Shown here in pieces: positions 1 through 11,100 of a stretch of DNA of 64,000 bases (positions are counted from its first letter, which is position 1; each line of letters opens with the position of its first letter). The notes under the pieces were generated by a model. That model was not told where the DNA came from. It saw only the letters and a list, made by a program, of their open reading frames with translations, and did no database searches. The position numbers and the translations under genes are program-made. The stretch comes from Schizochytrium sp. TIO01 (Eukaryota > Sar > Bigyra > Thraustochytrida > Thraustochytriidae). The DNA lies in NCBI GenBank assembly GCA_004764695.1, contig SMSO01000034.1, positions 1,195,501-1,259,500 of the forward strand. The letters are read 5' to 3'.

Positions 1-1751
1 TGGCAGCAAATACTAGCGGCCTTTGGAGATGAGGATTTACTCATACTAGTAGTACTCCTCCAAACTGTTCTTCAACGTTTTTTTGTTCTTATTTGCCTAT
101 AAGTCCAGTAACTTAAGTTATCTAATGACTTAGAATTTAACCTATAAAATTTGCAAAACTTGCATTTCCTATAATGACTTGGGGGTAAAGTTTAAAGACA
201 AATCTTAAATCATGTCCTTGAATAGGTAGCGTAAAAGGCTGCCTCTGGCGTCGTGGGTATCAAGACCTGCTGCGTGTTTGCGTTTTTGGGGGTATTGAAA
301 ACCTCGGATGTTCTGAGCTTGATGTGGATGGTACCATATTCATTGCATGTTCTTGAAGTGTAACCCTCTCGGCAAATAACAAGTTTACACCAGAAAAAAA
401 CTCGACTTTGTGAATGGGCGCTTGACGAAAACCAAAAGTGACCCTACGAAGCATCATTCGAACTGTCTTAATTTTGATTCATCTTGTTATTTTGTCGAGG
501 TTTCGAATTTATACAAAAGGATGGCACGGTAATTCTCACAGAGCCAAAAAGCAAGCTTACGGCAAACCTCGGTGGTCTTGTTCTTGATCTTGAGAAGTGC
601 GCGTGAATATGCTCGTCTCAAGGTAGCTTTGCCTTTTTTTCTTTTGAGCCACTCTACCTTGGATTTTGTCGGCGCAGCGACAGAGAAACAATATGGTCTT
701 TGTATCCTCCCCAGTGCCCCACTCAATGGCTCGTCCATCAGCATCGCACATGGTTTGAAATGCGCGTGGCTCCAAGGCAATGGTAGTATGGTGTGCATTG
801 GGTGAGACAGCGCTTAGATACCTAGGTATATAGTACCTATACACTCTCACTTGCTCGAGGGAGTAAGTTAACATATTTTAGCAACTTGTGGTAAAACTCA
901 AGCAAAACAATCACTACAGAGAATGTAGGTCTGAAAGACATCTCGAAATGTATACCTGAGCAAAATTGCAAGAAGCTTACGGTGGAAATTGAATGACCTC
1001 CTACTCCGTTGGTAGAAAACGCATACCTTCGAGAATTTCTGTATCCTAGATCAAGTCTCTTTTTATCCTCTACAATTGGCAAATCGCTGTGTAGATTACC
1101 GGCTCACTGTGAAAGAGACAAAGTCTTTGCTAAAGAAAATAACTTTTTATGGCCATCAACTGTCCAGGTGTTTTTAACGTTGCGGTTGAGTACTACGACT
1201 GGTTTCTCCTACTCACCTGCATCGTTTCAAGGCATCCTGGTCATTGTACACTGATCTCTCCAACTTTTGTCCCCGAAATGCACACTACTTTGTGTAAAGG
1301 AAAGAGTCCTTTGCATAATAGAGATATTATTCATTTTGAATTCGTGTGAAAAGAAGCCCATTTTCTGTGTTTCGACGAGTGAGCGACGTATCTTGATTCG
1401 TGCATTTGAAGGCTATCTCTGAGCTTTATCTATATCTGCTGAGTTCCTAGGATTTTTATCAGGCAATTTTCTGCTTTTCATTGGGGCGTAGGCATTTCAG
1501 GAGTTTCTGATAAGCAGTAACTATGCCCATAGTACCTACTAGCAGTAGCTAGTGCCGTTGTCGTTTTTATAAGAAGCTATTGAAAGAACGAGAGATGGCT
1601 TTCTTTTCTTTGGTTTCGACGTTTTCCAAAGTCACGGGCACACGCGAATTGACGCCATTACTTACTCGCTTGGCCTGCAGGAGGCTGTGACGAAGTCAGC
1701 GTTTGAGCTGCTGTATAGCTCTGTTGACCTACAAAGAGCGAAGTGCCAACG
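1..1751. other. Intergenic, no gene seen
   Basis: Only short ORFs (up to about 105 codons) occur on both strands, none with recognisable motifs or a convincing start context. A palindromic TACCTAGGTA motif lies at about 820-840 and an AGTACCTACTAG string at about 1530; both belong to a short motif that recurs between genes in this window. The last 150 bases are probably the promoter and 5'UTR of the following gene. Confidence 0.6.
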
Positions 1752-2723
1752 ATGAGCGTGGATTTAGGTGCGGGTCAGGACCCCCAAAAAAGAGAGGGTC
1801 CAGCGGGGACCACAGGTGTGGCGGAGGGGACGAAGAAAAGTTCAAGTGCAATGAAGGGAGGGAGGCCGCTTGTGCGAATTCTTGCACAAATTGCAGAGGA
1901 ACTTGAGCTAGAAATAATGAATATATCCAATGGGTGGATTACGATTCTCCAAACGCGAGATGGGTCCAAGAGATGCGTGGTCGCTGGAGCCGCATTTCCA
2001 ATAAACTCTCACTCAGCAGCCAACCTTGCGATGGACAAATGCTCAGCGAGCGCTGTCTTTGAATTCTTGAAAATTGCCCACGTCCCGCATAAGCTTGTCT
2101 TCGGCCCCACGGTTCAGTATTCGATGGCGACGAAGAGTCGCATGACGACGGGTACCTTAGGACCACTAATGAAGATGCTCGAGGACCACCCCGAAGGCCT
2201 TGTTCTCAAGCCAAAGGATAGCAGTAATGGAAGAGATGTCATGTTAGTGAAAACACCGTTGGAGCTTGAAGCAGGATGGCTTGAACTTCTCCAGGGGCGA
2301 TCGCGCGATTTCGCAATTTGCCCATTTTTCCACCTCGGGCGGGAATGGCGTCTCATAATGCTTGACCAAGAGCTTTATGTGTGCTACGCCAAAATTCGCA
2401 ATGGCACTGAATGGCGCCATAATGTATCGCTTGGTGCAACAACGACTACTGATGTAGATAAAAACCTCGTAGAATCAAAGTTGTTGCCACTTGCGAAATC
2501 TGCGATGTCGGCACTAGGACTTCGTTTTGCTTCTGTCGATATAGTGGAGTTGGACTTGGAGCGTTGTGCAGACACAGAGCGCCAGCACGCAAACGAACAC
2601 GGACTTTTAGTTATGGAGGTGAATAGTGCTGTGTTCACGGACGGATTTCTTAAACAGCATCCTGAGTTTTCCGCAACGTGTTATGACATGTATCGCAAGG
2701 TCGTACACTGTTCTCTGGCTTAA
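1752..2723 (+). CDS. ATP-grasp domain protein (RimK/D-ala-ligase fold)
   Basis: A 323-residue protein that looks like a stand-alone ATP-grasp enzyme, a fold that couples ATP hydrolysis to ligation of a carboxylate to an amine. The start is the ATG at 1752 (context CCAACGATGA); the frame opens slightly upstream but only with GTG. Around residues 150-167 the string GLVLKPKDSSNGRDVMLV matches the ATP-grasp lysine strand and flexible loop. Around residue 287 LLVMEVNSAV matches the metal-binding strand, where the family usually has E-x-N. FHLGREWRL near residue 195 fits the central strand. The first 45 residues are rich in G, K and S and look disordered. The substrate cannot be read from the sequence. 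No signal peptide or membrane segment is visible. The fold is likely; the specific reaction is unknown. Confidence 0.75.
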   Translation: MSVDLGAGQDPQKREGPAGTTGVAEGTKKSSSAMKGGRPLVRILAQIAEELELEIMNISNGWITILQTRDGSKRCVVAGAAFPINSHSAANLAMDKCSASAVFEFLKIAHVPHKLVFGPTVQYSMATKSRMTTGTLGPLMKMLEDHPEGLVLKPKDSSNGRDVMLVKTPLELEAGWLELLQGRSRDFAICPFFHLGREWRLIMLDQELYVCYAKIRNGTEWRHNVSLGATTTTDVDKNLVESKLLPLAKSAMSALGLRFASVDIVELDLERCADTERQHANEHGLLVMEVNSAVFTDGFLKQHPEFSATCYDMYRKVVHCSLA

Positions 2724-5422
2724 AGTAGAAGTTAGTATGATTGCCCCTGGTCCTCGAATCAATTTTAACTCTGTACTTGTTGTCTTCGGACTTCTTATCT
2801 ACTGACGCAACGCAGAGCGGTCTCCTATTCTCATAAGCATCTTTGATAGTTAAAATTTATGAAAACAGAAACAAATGTATCCTTGTGATGGAGCTCAAAC
2901 ATTTGTGAGGTGTTGCAACGATGTTTGCCGGTAATACTATGCACCACTTATAATTATGCAAAAAAAAATCAAAGTTGATGGGGAGTCGCAAAGCTAATGA
3001 GGATCCCCGAATCATCTACAATTCGTTATTCCAACTGTTTTCAGATAACATTTTTATCTTTTGTGGGGTTAGCTTGTGACAATTATGCTTGCACCTCACA
3101 CGGCATCAGAAAACGCAGCTTGCACATTTTCTATTCGCAGCATACGTCAATAACAGAGTCGCCCACAAAGCAGAGAGATTTAATTTTTTACAGGGCTTCC
3201 TGTTTTTCCTATGAGAATAGTTCTCCTTGTTGCTTTTGCTTTCTATCGGAGTTCCATCAAAATCGGGATTTCAAAGTAGTAGCTACGCCAGATTGACGCG
3301 ACTCTGGAATAAAGTTCTCAACTTCTAGACTAAGCGATGAGTATTTCCTAATCAGTGCATGGATGTTATTTTTATTGAGCTGTGAAAGATCGTTCCCAAT
3401 GCCGTGAACGAGTGCAGATCATCTAATTGTATTCCTCACTAATTGTTTATATTTAAGCAATCGGATTTTGTATGTACAACTTTGGTTCCCGGCAAGCTGG
3501 CTGCTTGGAAGTAAACAAACACCCAATTCTCTAAGTAAGGACGTTTTTCTACTTATTTAGGTTATGACGCTGACAGCCAACCCGATGCTACCAAAAACAG
3601 ATACTGGTGCTGCAGTGGACTCAAACCCTACAAGCTGAAATCCATTACAATGTAAAGCACCAGAATATTTATTTTTTAAATGTTCTAGACAACTTTGAAT
3701 AAGGTGGAATTGATCAACGGCTGACCAAATGTTTTTTGTTTTGTTTTTCTGCTTTTGAGCTTGCGGTTTCAAAGCCCAGTTTCAGGGACCTAGCAGTCTA
3801 TTATTCAACCTTTTTGGTCCATTATAAAGTACCTAAGTACTAACACTCAGGAGTATAAGGTCACTCTTGGTTAGCGCACACCCATCAGCCCAAGCAGTCA
3901 AATTACTACTGCTGACATTAATGCTTCTTACTTTCAACTTTCGACTTTAAGTTGAAAACGTGGGTGGTACCTACCTTCCTTCTTTTGATGGAAAGGGCGT
4001 GTATGTTGATGAAAAAGGTTGAAGACATCGCTCCTAGAAACTAACGCCACACGTTCATCGAAAATAGGAAAAGAGGGTCACATGGATGGACGAAAATGAG
4101 CCCAAATTGACCCTTTTAGTTCTCGCACACATTGATGCAACTGGCCCATCATCATGGGAAAGTTGTCACAACTTCAAGTTGCATAAGTGTATCGGCCAAC
4201 TTCAGAAGCCCAAACCCCTGGTATTATGCCAGTATTGGATCTGGGAACCCTTGCACCAAACTCGAGTGCGAACAACTGCGCATTTGCAGTATATTCTAGC
4301 CATCACGATGAGTCATTGGCAAGCGCACTGCCAACAGTAGGCCGCGTTCCTATTGGTTTTGGCAGCACTAGAACAGGAACGAGCGAGCGAGGGAAACTCA
4401 CGAATCACCACCATCCACTCGAGGTAGCTTGAAGAGTTCGAGTAGGCAGCTCAAACAGTAATATTTCGCTCCCAGATGCTGCTCAAAATCTGTGAAATAT
4501 CGCTGTCATTAAGCACTGCACGCATACGTATACTTGAGCCCGCACTTAGCGAGAGAGGAGCATCTTTATTTGTATGATCATTCAACTAATTATATACCTA
4601 CTACCTAGGTACTTCTATGAAATTTCATAGTTGAAATATTCATTCATCATATTGTCTAAGTGTAAGTAGATTAGCTCTGACAATTGGTAATTATATGAGA
4701 CTGCACATATAATCTATAAAATGAGCTTTAAAGTTAAAACATTTTTATTTATTTTTAATATTTACTTATTTGCTCTTCTTAAAAAATAAAAATTATTAAT
4801 AATAAGACAGATATATATAATTTTGGCCTAGTCTACATATGGTGTGTATATAAGTATATGTATTTATACATGCAGAAAATACTGATTGGTTTTTAACACG
4901 AATGTGTCCAGACCACATCCACATGAGTTTCTCGACTTTAAAATGTTTGCAATAGCAAGAACCTTGCGTTCACTCTATCTTTTGATATACTTTTACTACT
5001 CGATCCATTTTCCACCGGGCTACTGAGTAGGGTTCGTGAAATAGTTTGAAATTGAATTTGGATAAATCAATGAATAAATTTCACAATCAGCACATGCCAC
5101 AATGGCCCAGAGCTTGAAGGTTTATTCTCCAGAAATGCTGCGAAAAGATCCTCGTCACAACACAATCCCAGAATTGAGAGCTGGCATTGAGCAAGCCACT
5201 GGATCCCCAGCGTCGCCGTTAGCAAGAGCCCAGAGCAGCGTCGAGACGGGCCATGAGCGTTTCCTCTGGGTTGATTGGACAGTGAGCGTACGCCACTTTC
5301 GAGGCATGTGGTTCGGAGTTTTCGGACTGCTCGACATCATTTTTGTATAAATCAATCCGAGATCCTGCCACATATACTACAGGTGTGTATAGCACCAGCA
5401 GAGCGAACAGTTTTTGGGATCA

Positions 5423-5463
5423 ATTGTGATTCGCAGTGACCAAGGCTCCCATTTTTGTTGGTC
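5423..5463 (+). mobile_element. Possible integrase-core remnant
   Basis: Reading from 5423, the translation contains IVIRSDQGSHFCW, which resembles the strand around the second catalytic Asp of retroelement integrases (typically [RT]-[ST]-D-x-G-[ST]-x-F). A stop codon follows within two codons and another lies about 20 codons upstream. If this is an integrase trace it is a short dead fragment. The match is only about ten residues, so chance is a real alternative. Confidence 0.2.
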
Positions 5464-6184
5464 GTGATTTTGCTACTCAACCAAGGTTTGTCATTGCACC
5501 CTTGAACACAGGCAAAGTTTTTTAATAGGTTTTCTTTTTTAATTTTTTTTAAATAAAAAATATTAATATAATCATTGTCATCATTGGGGGTCTTCATGAG
5601 ATCTACAAAGATTGCTGTGGCAATCCCAAACGCGATTGCATTGGGACGGCCAACTTTAGTGTTAGAAAGCACTAAAGCTACCCACTCGCTTCAGCCTGTG
5701 CAGACTAGGTCGACCTTAGACTGAGTTACCCATCGATCGTAGCCTAAATGTAAGACTGCAAACTACAAGGACATACACAAGTAGCAGCCTGCTAGAAGTA
5801 TCGACAGCGTTGTTCATATCGTGTGTGGTCTCGTGGCAACGTTGCATCGATTTGCTCAGCTCCGTATCTTCAGAATTTCGAGTTTAAGATCAAGCTGGCC
5901 GCCGGCTCGCGCAGATCTAGAGAAGGTACAAAGTAGGTACTGCCTTTTCGTTAGGTGCAAGTACAGCCGAGAAACATTCGTACTTCAACCTGGTGCGTTC
6001 TGAGTCGACATTTTCGCGCGTTATTCCAATTATTTCGGTTCCAAGACTGCGTTGCAGCATCCCTCTGCAGCTGCAGTTCTCTTGTTTGAAGTTCATCCAA
6101 CCCCTTTCCATTTTGCTATTGCAAACGCAGGATCAAACAAATGTATATGACTTAGCTTTTGCCCTCACCCACCCAACCACTTGC

Positions 6185-6226
6185 TCACTCGCTCACTCAA
6201 TCACTCAATCACTCAATCACTCACCC
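6185..6226. repeat. ACTCAATC short tandem repeat
   Basis: Several head-to-tail copies of an 8-base unit ACTCAATC, flanked by related CTCACTCG units. It lies about 800 bases upstream of the nephrocystin-3-like start. Confidence 0.85.
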
Positions 6227-6453
6227 AAGACCATTCCACGCCGCCGGGGCACAAAGCTTCAACTATGCTATGTTGTCCTCCATCCACATTCGCACACATC
6301 TCTGCATCTGCCATTTGTTGACATTCATTTACTCATCGATTCATCGGTTGCTATTGCGAGAGGTGCTTGCTTCTTCCTAGCTCGTTCACACATTGCACGA
6401 GCCTAAGAGTAAACAAATAACCCAACAAATACCAGAACGAGCAACAATCAATC

Positions 6454-6519
6454 AAACAAATAAACAAACAAACAAACAAACAAACAAACAAACAAACAAG
6501 CAAGCAAGCAAGCAAGCAA
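6454..6519. repeat. (AAAC)n followed by (AAGC)n microsatellite
   Basis: A run of about ten AAAC units passes directly into about five AAGC units, a compound tetranucleotide repeat whose second half differs by a single A-to-G change per unit. Non-coding, upstream of the nephrocystin-3-like gene. Confidence 0.95.
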
Positions 6520-7044
6520 TCAAACAAACTCAAATCGAGACTCGGCCCACTAGCGAGCGAGCTAGCTAGGTTGGCCAGCTGGGTGGAAAGCAAGCAGCAA
6601 AAACGGGCCACAGCGAGTGGCGTGACGTCAACTACGTGAACTCAAGAGTCTCTTGAAACGTGCAGTGGAGACGAGCACGTGCAGAAAAGCATCGGTAATT
6701 GCAGAGCAATCAGAAAAAAGAAAAGAAAAGAAAAACCAAACAAATAAATAAACAAACCATTAAACAAAACTGTGCGGAGGAGATAAGGGCGCAAAAGCTC
6801 AGAAGAGCCGAGGACGCGCTATACCGTGAGACCAAAGTGGGTCTGGAGGAGTCACAAGTCGCGGAAACTTTATCTTTGCAGGCTCGCCTTTGCTCTTCTC
6901 CTTTTTCTGTTTTTACTTCTATCTCTTCTTCGTTCTGCTTTTTGGCGGTGTGTTAGTTTTAGTTTGCTCGTGCACAACCTGAGCAGGTAGGAGCGGACGG
7001 GTCCAAGGTAGTAAGTAAAATCCTTTGTTGAAACAAAAGGTACC

Positions 7045-8196
7045 ATGGGCACGAGCCACTCGAGGTCGAGGAGACCTTCGTTGAAGGTTGGAATGCAAAA
7101 GGCCCACGATATACTTGCCAAGCGCAAGAGCAGAAGCAGGCGTCGGAGTACACCTATTCTGAAAATGCACCCGCCGAACTCGGCACCCCCCAGTGCGGCA
7201 GTCGTGACGCTTGAGGATGCACTTAACAAGGCACATGTAGAGTTTTCAGAATTAAGTCCAGACGATGCCTCATTTACATACATTGACCAAATTACCGGAA
7301 CCAAAACATGGATGAACATTATGGATGCTTCATCGCGAATTCAGTTAAACTCAAGAAAGAAATTGCATCATCCGCAACGGCTCAAACTCTTGAGCAGCTT
7401 ACCAAATTCAATACCACGTTGCCATCGGCCGACCGTAAAGATTTTCCTCTCATCTACATTTATGGACACCCAGGTGGAACGTGATGCATTTCTCATGAGT
7501 GTGGATAGAATCTTACAAAAACTTGCATTGGCCCTGGATTGTGACTACGAAACGATCGAGATCCGCCCAGTTATGAGCTCTGATGCGTCAGACCAAGCAT
7601 ACACAAAGGAAGACATCTACCTTCGTATTATTGACAGGGCCTCAGAAGATAGTGATGCGTTAAGTTTTCTTTACATTAGCACAGACAAATTTGGATTCTG
7701 TATTCTTCCTGAGCGCATCTCATCACATGATATGCACAAACTACTCGATCTGGCCGATAATAATGCCCGAAAAATTCTTTTGCGTGCTTATCAAGAAGAC
7801 ACTAATGTTCTTCAAGACGGGGGTTCTTTCATACTTCAAGCAACAGATAGCTCGGAGTTCGATGCTGACCATGTACTACAAGTTCTAAAGAACACTGCAA
7901 TGAAAGCAGGGATGGATACCATGGTAGAGAACCTCAATAAGTCTGTGACGTTTCGCGAAGTTGAAGCCGGCATCATTGGTAAGCCAGATGCAGAACAGAA
8001 AGCATTTTGTTTCATTCGGAACCTCACAAACGTAGACCTTGATGATTCTGGATATTTTGATCATGAAACCGAACAAGTAGAGCGCCTACGGGATCTGGTT
8101 CGCGAAAACTTGACCGGCAGTCGGATTGATTATTACCGCATAGACTACCGGGATTTTCTAGAAGATGCTGATACTGCAGCCGGAGGCAGTAACTGA
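7045..8196 (+). CDS. Nephrocystin-3-like protein, N-terminal part (DUF4062 domain)
   Basis: The first 383 codons of what appears to be one gene that continues in another frame from 8165. The start ATG has a strong context (ACCATGGGC). The protein begins MGTSHS, with Gly2 and Ser6 as in N-myristoylation sites. Animal nephrocystin-3 (NPHP3) also has Gly2 and is myristoylated for delivery to cilia. Residues 1-40 are basic. At about residues 130-145 KIFLSSTFMDTQVERDAF is a textbook DUF4062 start, and LYISTDKFGFCILPERI near residue 210 matches the later conserved strand (usually G-x-R-Y-G-W-x-P). The reading ends at a TGA at 8194, directly after residues that still look conserved (YYRIDYRDFLEDA). 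The homologous continuation lies one frame over. A single-base difference near 8175-8190 would explain this; a small intron is the alternative. Confidence 0.75.
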   Translation: MGTSHSRSRRPSLKVGMQKAHDILAKRKSRSRRRSTPILKMHPPNSAPPSAAVVTLEDALNKAHVEFSELSPDDASFTYIDQITGTKTWMNIMDASSRIQLNSRKKLHHPQRLKLLSSLPNSIPRCHRPTVKIFLSSTFMDTQVERDAFLMSVDRILQKLALALDCDYETIEIRPVMSSDASDQAYTKEDIYLRIIDRASEDSDALSFLYISTDKFGFCILPERISSHDMHKLLDLADNNARKILLRAYQEDTNVLQDGGSFILQATDSSEFDADHVLQVLKNTAMKAGMDTMVENLNKSVTFREVEAGIIGKPDAEQKAFCFIRNLTNVDLDDSGYFDHETEQVERLRDLVRENLTGSRIDYYRIDYRDFLEDADTAAGGSN

Positions 8197-11100
8197 TTTT
8201 CTTCAAAAGGCATTCGTTGTTGGCGCCGCCAGTCTTCTTGATGCAGCAACGTCGGTCAGATATGTACAAGATCCCCTTCTCCGCGAATGTGCGATGCATG
8301 CAGAAGTAGCAATCAATCTTCGAGAAAATGTGCTTCGCACTGAAGCTATAGATGAAATCATCGGTCAGGTGCATGATAATATCGTTGAGTCAACGCAGGG
8401 CCACATTATTGGATTGAAGAGCCCTCGTGGATCTGGCAAGAGCACGTTTCTTGCTCTTCTTCTTGATTCAATCAAACTTTCACAGGAATCCCAAGAGGAG
8501 AAAGTATTCATTGTGTATCGTCACATTGCCACATATAAAGGAGACTCTTGCGCGTTCATGCTCTCAGTAGCTCGCCAGCTCAATGCGCTCAAGGCCGAAC
8601 TTGGGCAACATCACTCCGCGGCGCTAGAGAACTTGGACGAAGACCAGGTATGCTCATGGAACGATGCCCGTGCTCGTTATTTTGCCGCAATTAAGGGTTT
8701 AAAACCCAATTCGCTTATTTTGGCTTTTGATGGCCTCGACGAATTGGACCAGCCATCAGCTAGATTCATTCCTCCAATGGAAGGCCAGACTTTGGTATTT
8801 ACTGCGTCAGAGATTGAGGAAATTCCCGTAAGAATTGACTGGCATGACTTAACCGAGACCTTGACCAGCGATACCTTCTCCGCAGCTCTCTTTCAGCATC
8901 TTCTCGCAGCATCGGGTCGTCAGCTCACGGGCGAGCAAGCTGCAAACGTCTCACTCAACCTCGAAAACAACCCGATGGAATGGTGCATTACTCGCACTCG
9001 GGCCCTTGCAGAACTTGCAACACGATGGCCTTCATGGTACGACTCAACTATGGCAGCGGAGCTTGATCCGATTATTGGCATATTCGAATACGTCGAAAGG
9101 TGCCACAGTGAAGAGATGGTTGGCGTGTTGTCCTCACTGTTGTATGTCTCTCGTTACGGTCTTAGTAAAGCTGAGCTTATCGATATACTCAGCCTCGACG
9201 ACATTGCTCTCGGCTCTATTGCCCAGCCTTGGACTCGCCCCGTCCGTCGCTGCCCACTTATAGTTGTAGAGCATATCCTGGAGATTTTCCATCCATTCCT
9301 ACTTGAAAATGCGCCCTTCTCATTCTCTGGCGCACGACTTCTATCTTGGAAGTCCTCACGTTTTGCTGAAGCTGTTGAGTCAAGATACATGCGCCGGGCG
9401 GACTTCAGGTTTTCGGAGAAGCGTATGCGCCAGCTTCTAGTGGACTATTTCTCAGGCAAATACATTGAAGGTAAAGAATACAACGGGAAGACACAAGATC
9501 GACTTTTGCGAAACCAAGCACTTGTGTACCGTGACTATGGTGCAGAGTCCTACAATCTTCGACACGCAAGTGAACTTCCGTATCAACTTCTTATGATTGA
9601 AGACTGGGAAACCTTCGTAAAGCATCATGGTAATGTTGAAATGGCCCATGCTCAAGAGCTTATCTCTGGACCGTCACAAGACGAAATCATTTCGCTGACG
9701 AACGAGTACCTACAACGATGCAATACTGGCACATATGAAGATGCGAAAAAGGCCTTGGTAGAGTCTTATTTTAGTTCTATTGAAGACGAAACGTCTTTCG
9801 ACGCGATTGAAAGACTGACCGTTTTTTTTACGCGAATGTCGTGGTTTGATGCTGCTCGGCGGGCACAAGAACCCGTTTTAGCCCAGCGGGAGCTTGTCGA
9901 AGCTGATTCGTACGAGCATGTTGAGTCAATGTTCAATTCTTTTAAGATAAGCTATCGTCAAAATTTGCGAACGCCAACTGTACTTCAAAGTGGAACAGAG
10001 AATATCATGCGCTTAGAGATGTTACTTAAGCAAGAAGAGGGACCATTGCCCAAACAAATGAAGCTCTTAGCAGATATGAAATCAACTCAAGCTGCAGTGC
10101 TTCTGCAATCTGGACGTGCTTTCCGACGTGAGCAAAAGGACGCCCAGGCCAATGAAGCCTTTTCAAAATCCCTCGAGCTCCGCCTTTCCTCACTAGAGAT
10201 GTACAAACAACTCTTTGGAATGGATCATATTGATACAGCAAAAGCCTTGGCTGCACTTTCCTCTACTTATCGTGAAATCGGCGAATATGAGAAAGCTCTT
10301 GAAAGCGCCGAAACCTGCTTGCGCATTCGCGAGTTGGTCTTGGCAAGCAACGATCCATTGATTGCTTTAACCCTTGAAATTGTTCACAAGGCAATTGTGC
10401 GAGCGCATGGCATAGACAACGCCAAAGATGACCTTTTGACACAAGCTTTCAGTATCATTAAGAGTTATTATGGTGATGTGCATCCTCGAGTTGCACAAAT
10501 TGCCAAAACAATTGGTATGTTCTATGCGTCCATGGGTCGAAACAGTGAAGCATGGGAGGTTTTATTATATGCCGCGACTTTGTACAGCGAGCTGAAAACA
10601 CCAGAGTTTGAAGGACAAACTCACCCTTCTGTGACCCCTGAAAAGGAGCTTATGAATATTGTTAAATACCTCGCAACACTTCGTAACGAAAGGTATGAAA
10701 GCTCTAACACAGAAAGTACAGACCTCTTTGTAGATTGGCTTGCAAAAGCAGAACTTTCAGAGTCTGTTGAGCTCGCGGTTGCTGAAGCAAGCGGCTCTAG
10801 TTATATCTTCCTAGCTGCTCTTTTATCTTTGGACGATTCACCAAAGGGCGAGCCTCTAGATATGGTCGGACTAGTTGAAAGTTTCTCATCGTCTCAAATT
10901 AGACCTACCGAGGCTTCTACGCCTTCACATACACGTCTCAATCTATTACTTAGTGAGGCTGGGGCTGAGGTCCTCCCTGACTCAACCATCAATACACTCT
11001 TTGAGGCAATGCCACTCCCTCGAGCAGAGATGAACTCGAATGGAGAGGAGCGCATCCTTGTTGTTTCAACTTGTGGTACAGTTCTTGAATCAAATGGACA

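Larger units (their letters stand above)
2724..7044. other. 4.3 kb intergenic region with simple repeats and one possible retroelement scrap
   Basis: No confident gene. The stretch at 4560-4870 is very AT-rich. GTACCTA-type motifs occur near 3829-3840, 3968, 4594-4613 and 5930-5940. A short string resembling the core of a retroelement integrase lies at 5423-5463. Simple repeats cluster at 6185-6226 and 6454-6519. The last few hundred bases probably hold the promoter and 5'UTR of the nephrocystin-3-like gene. An 82-codon ORF at 5102-5350 has a decent start context (ACAATGG) but no recognisable feature. Confidence 0.55.

Noticed and set aside
5102..5350. 82-codon ORF with a fair start context (ACAATGG)
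   Set aside because: No motif, no homology I recognise, AT-rich gene-poor surroundings; could be chance. Not listed as a gene.
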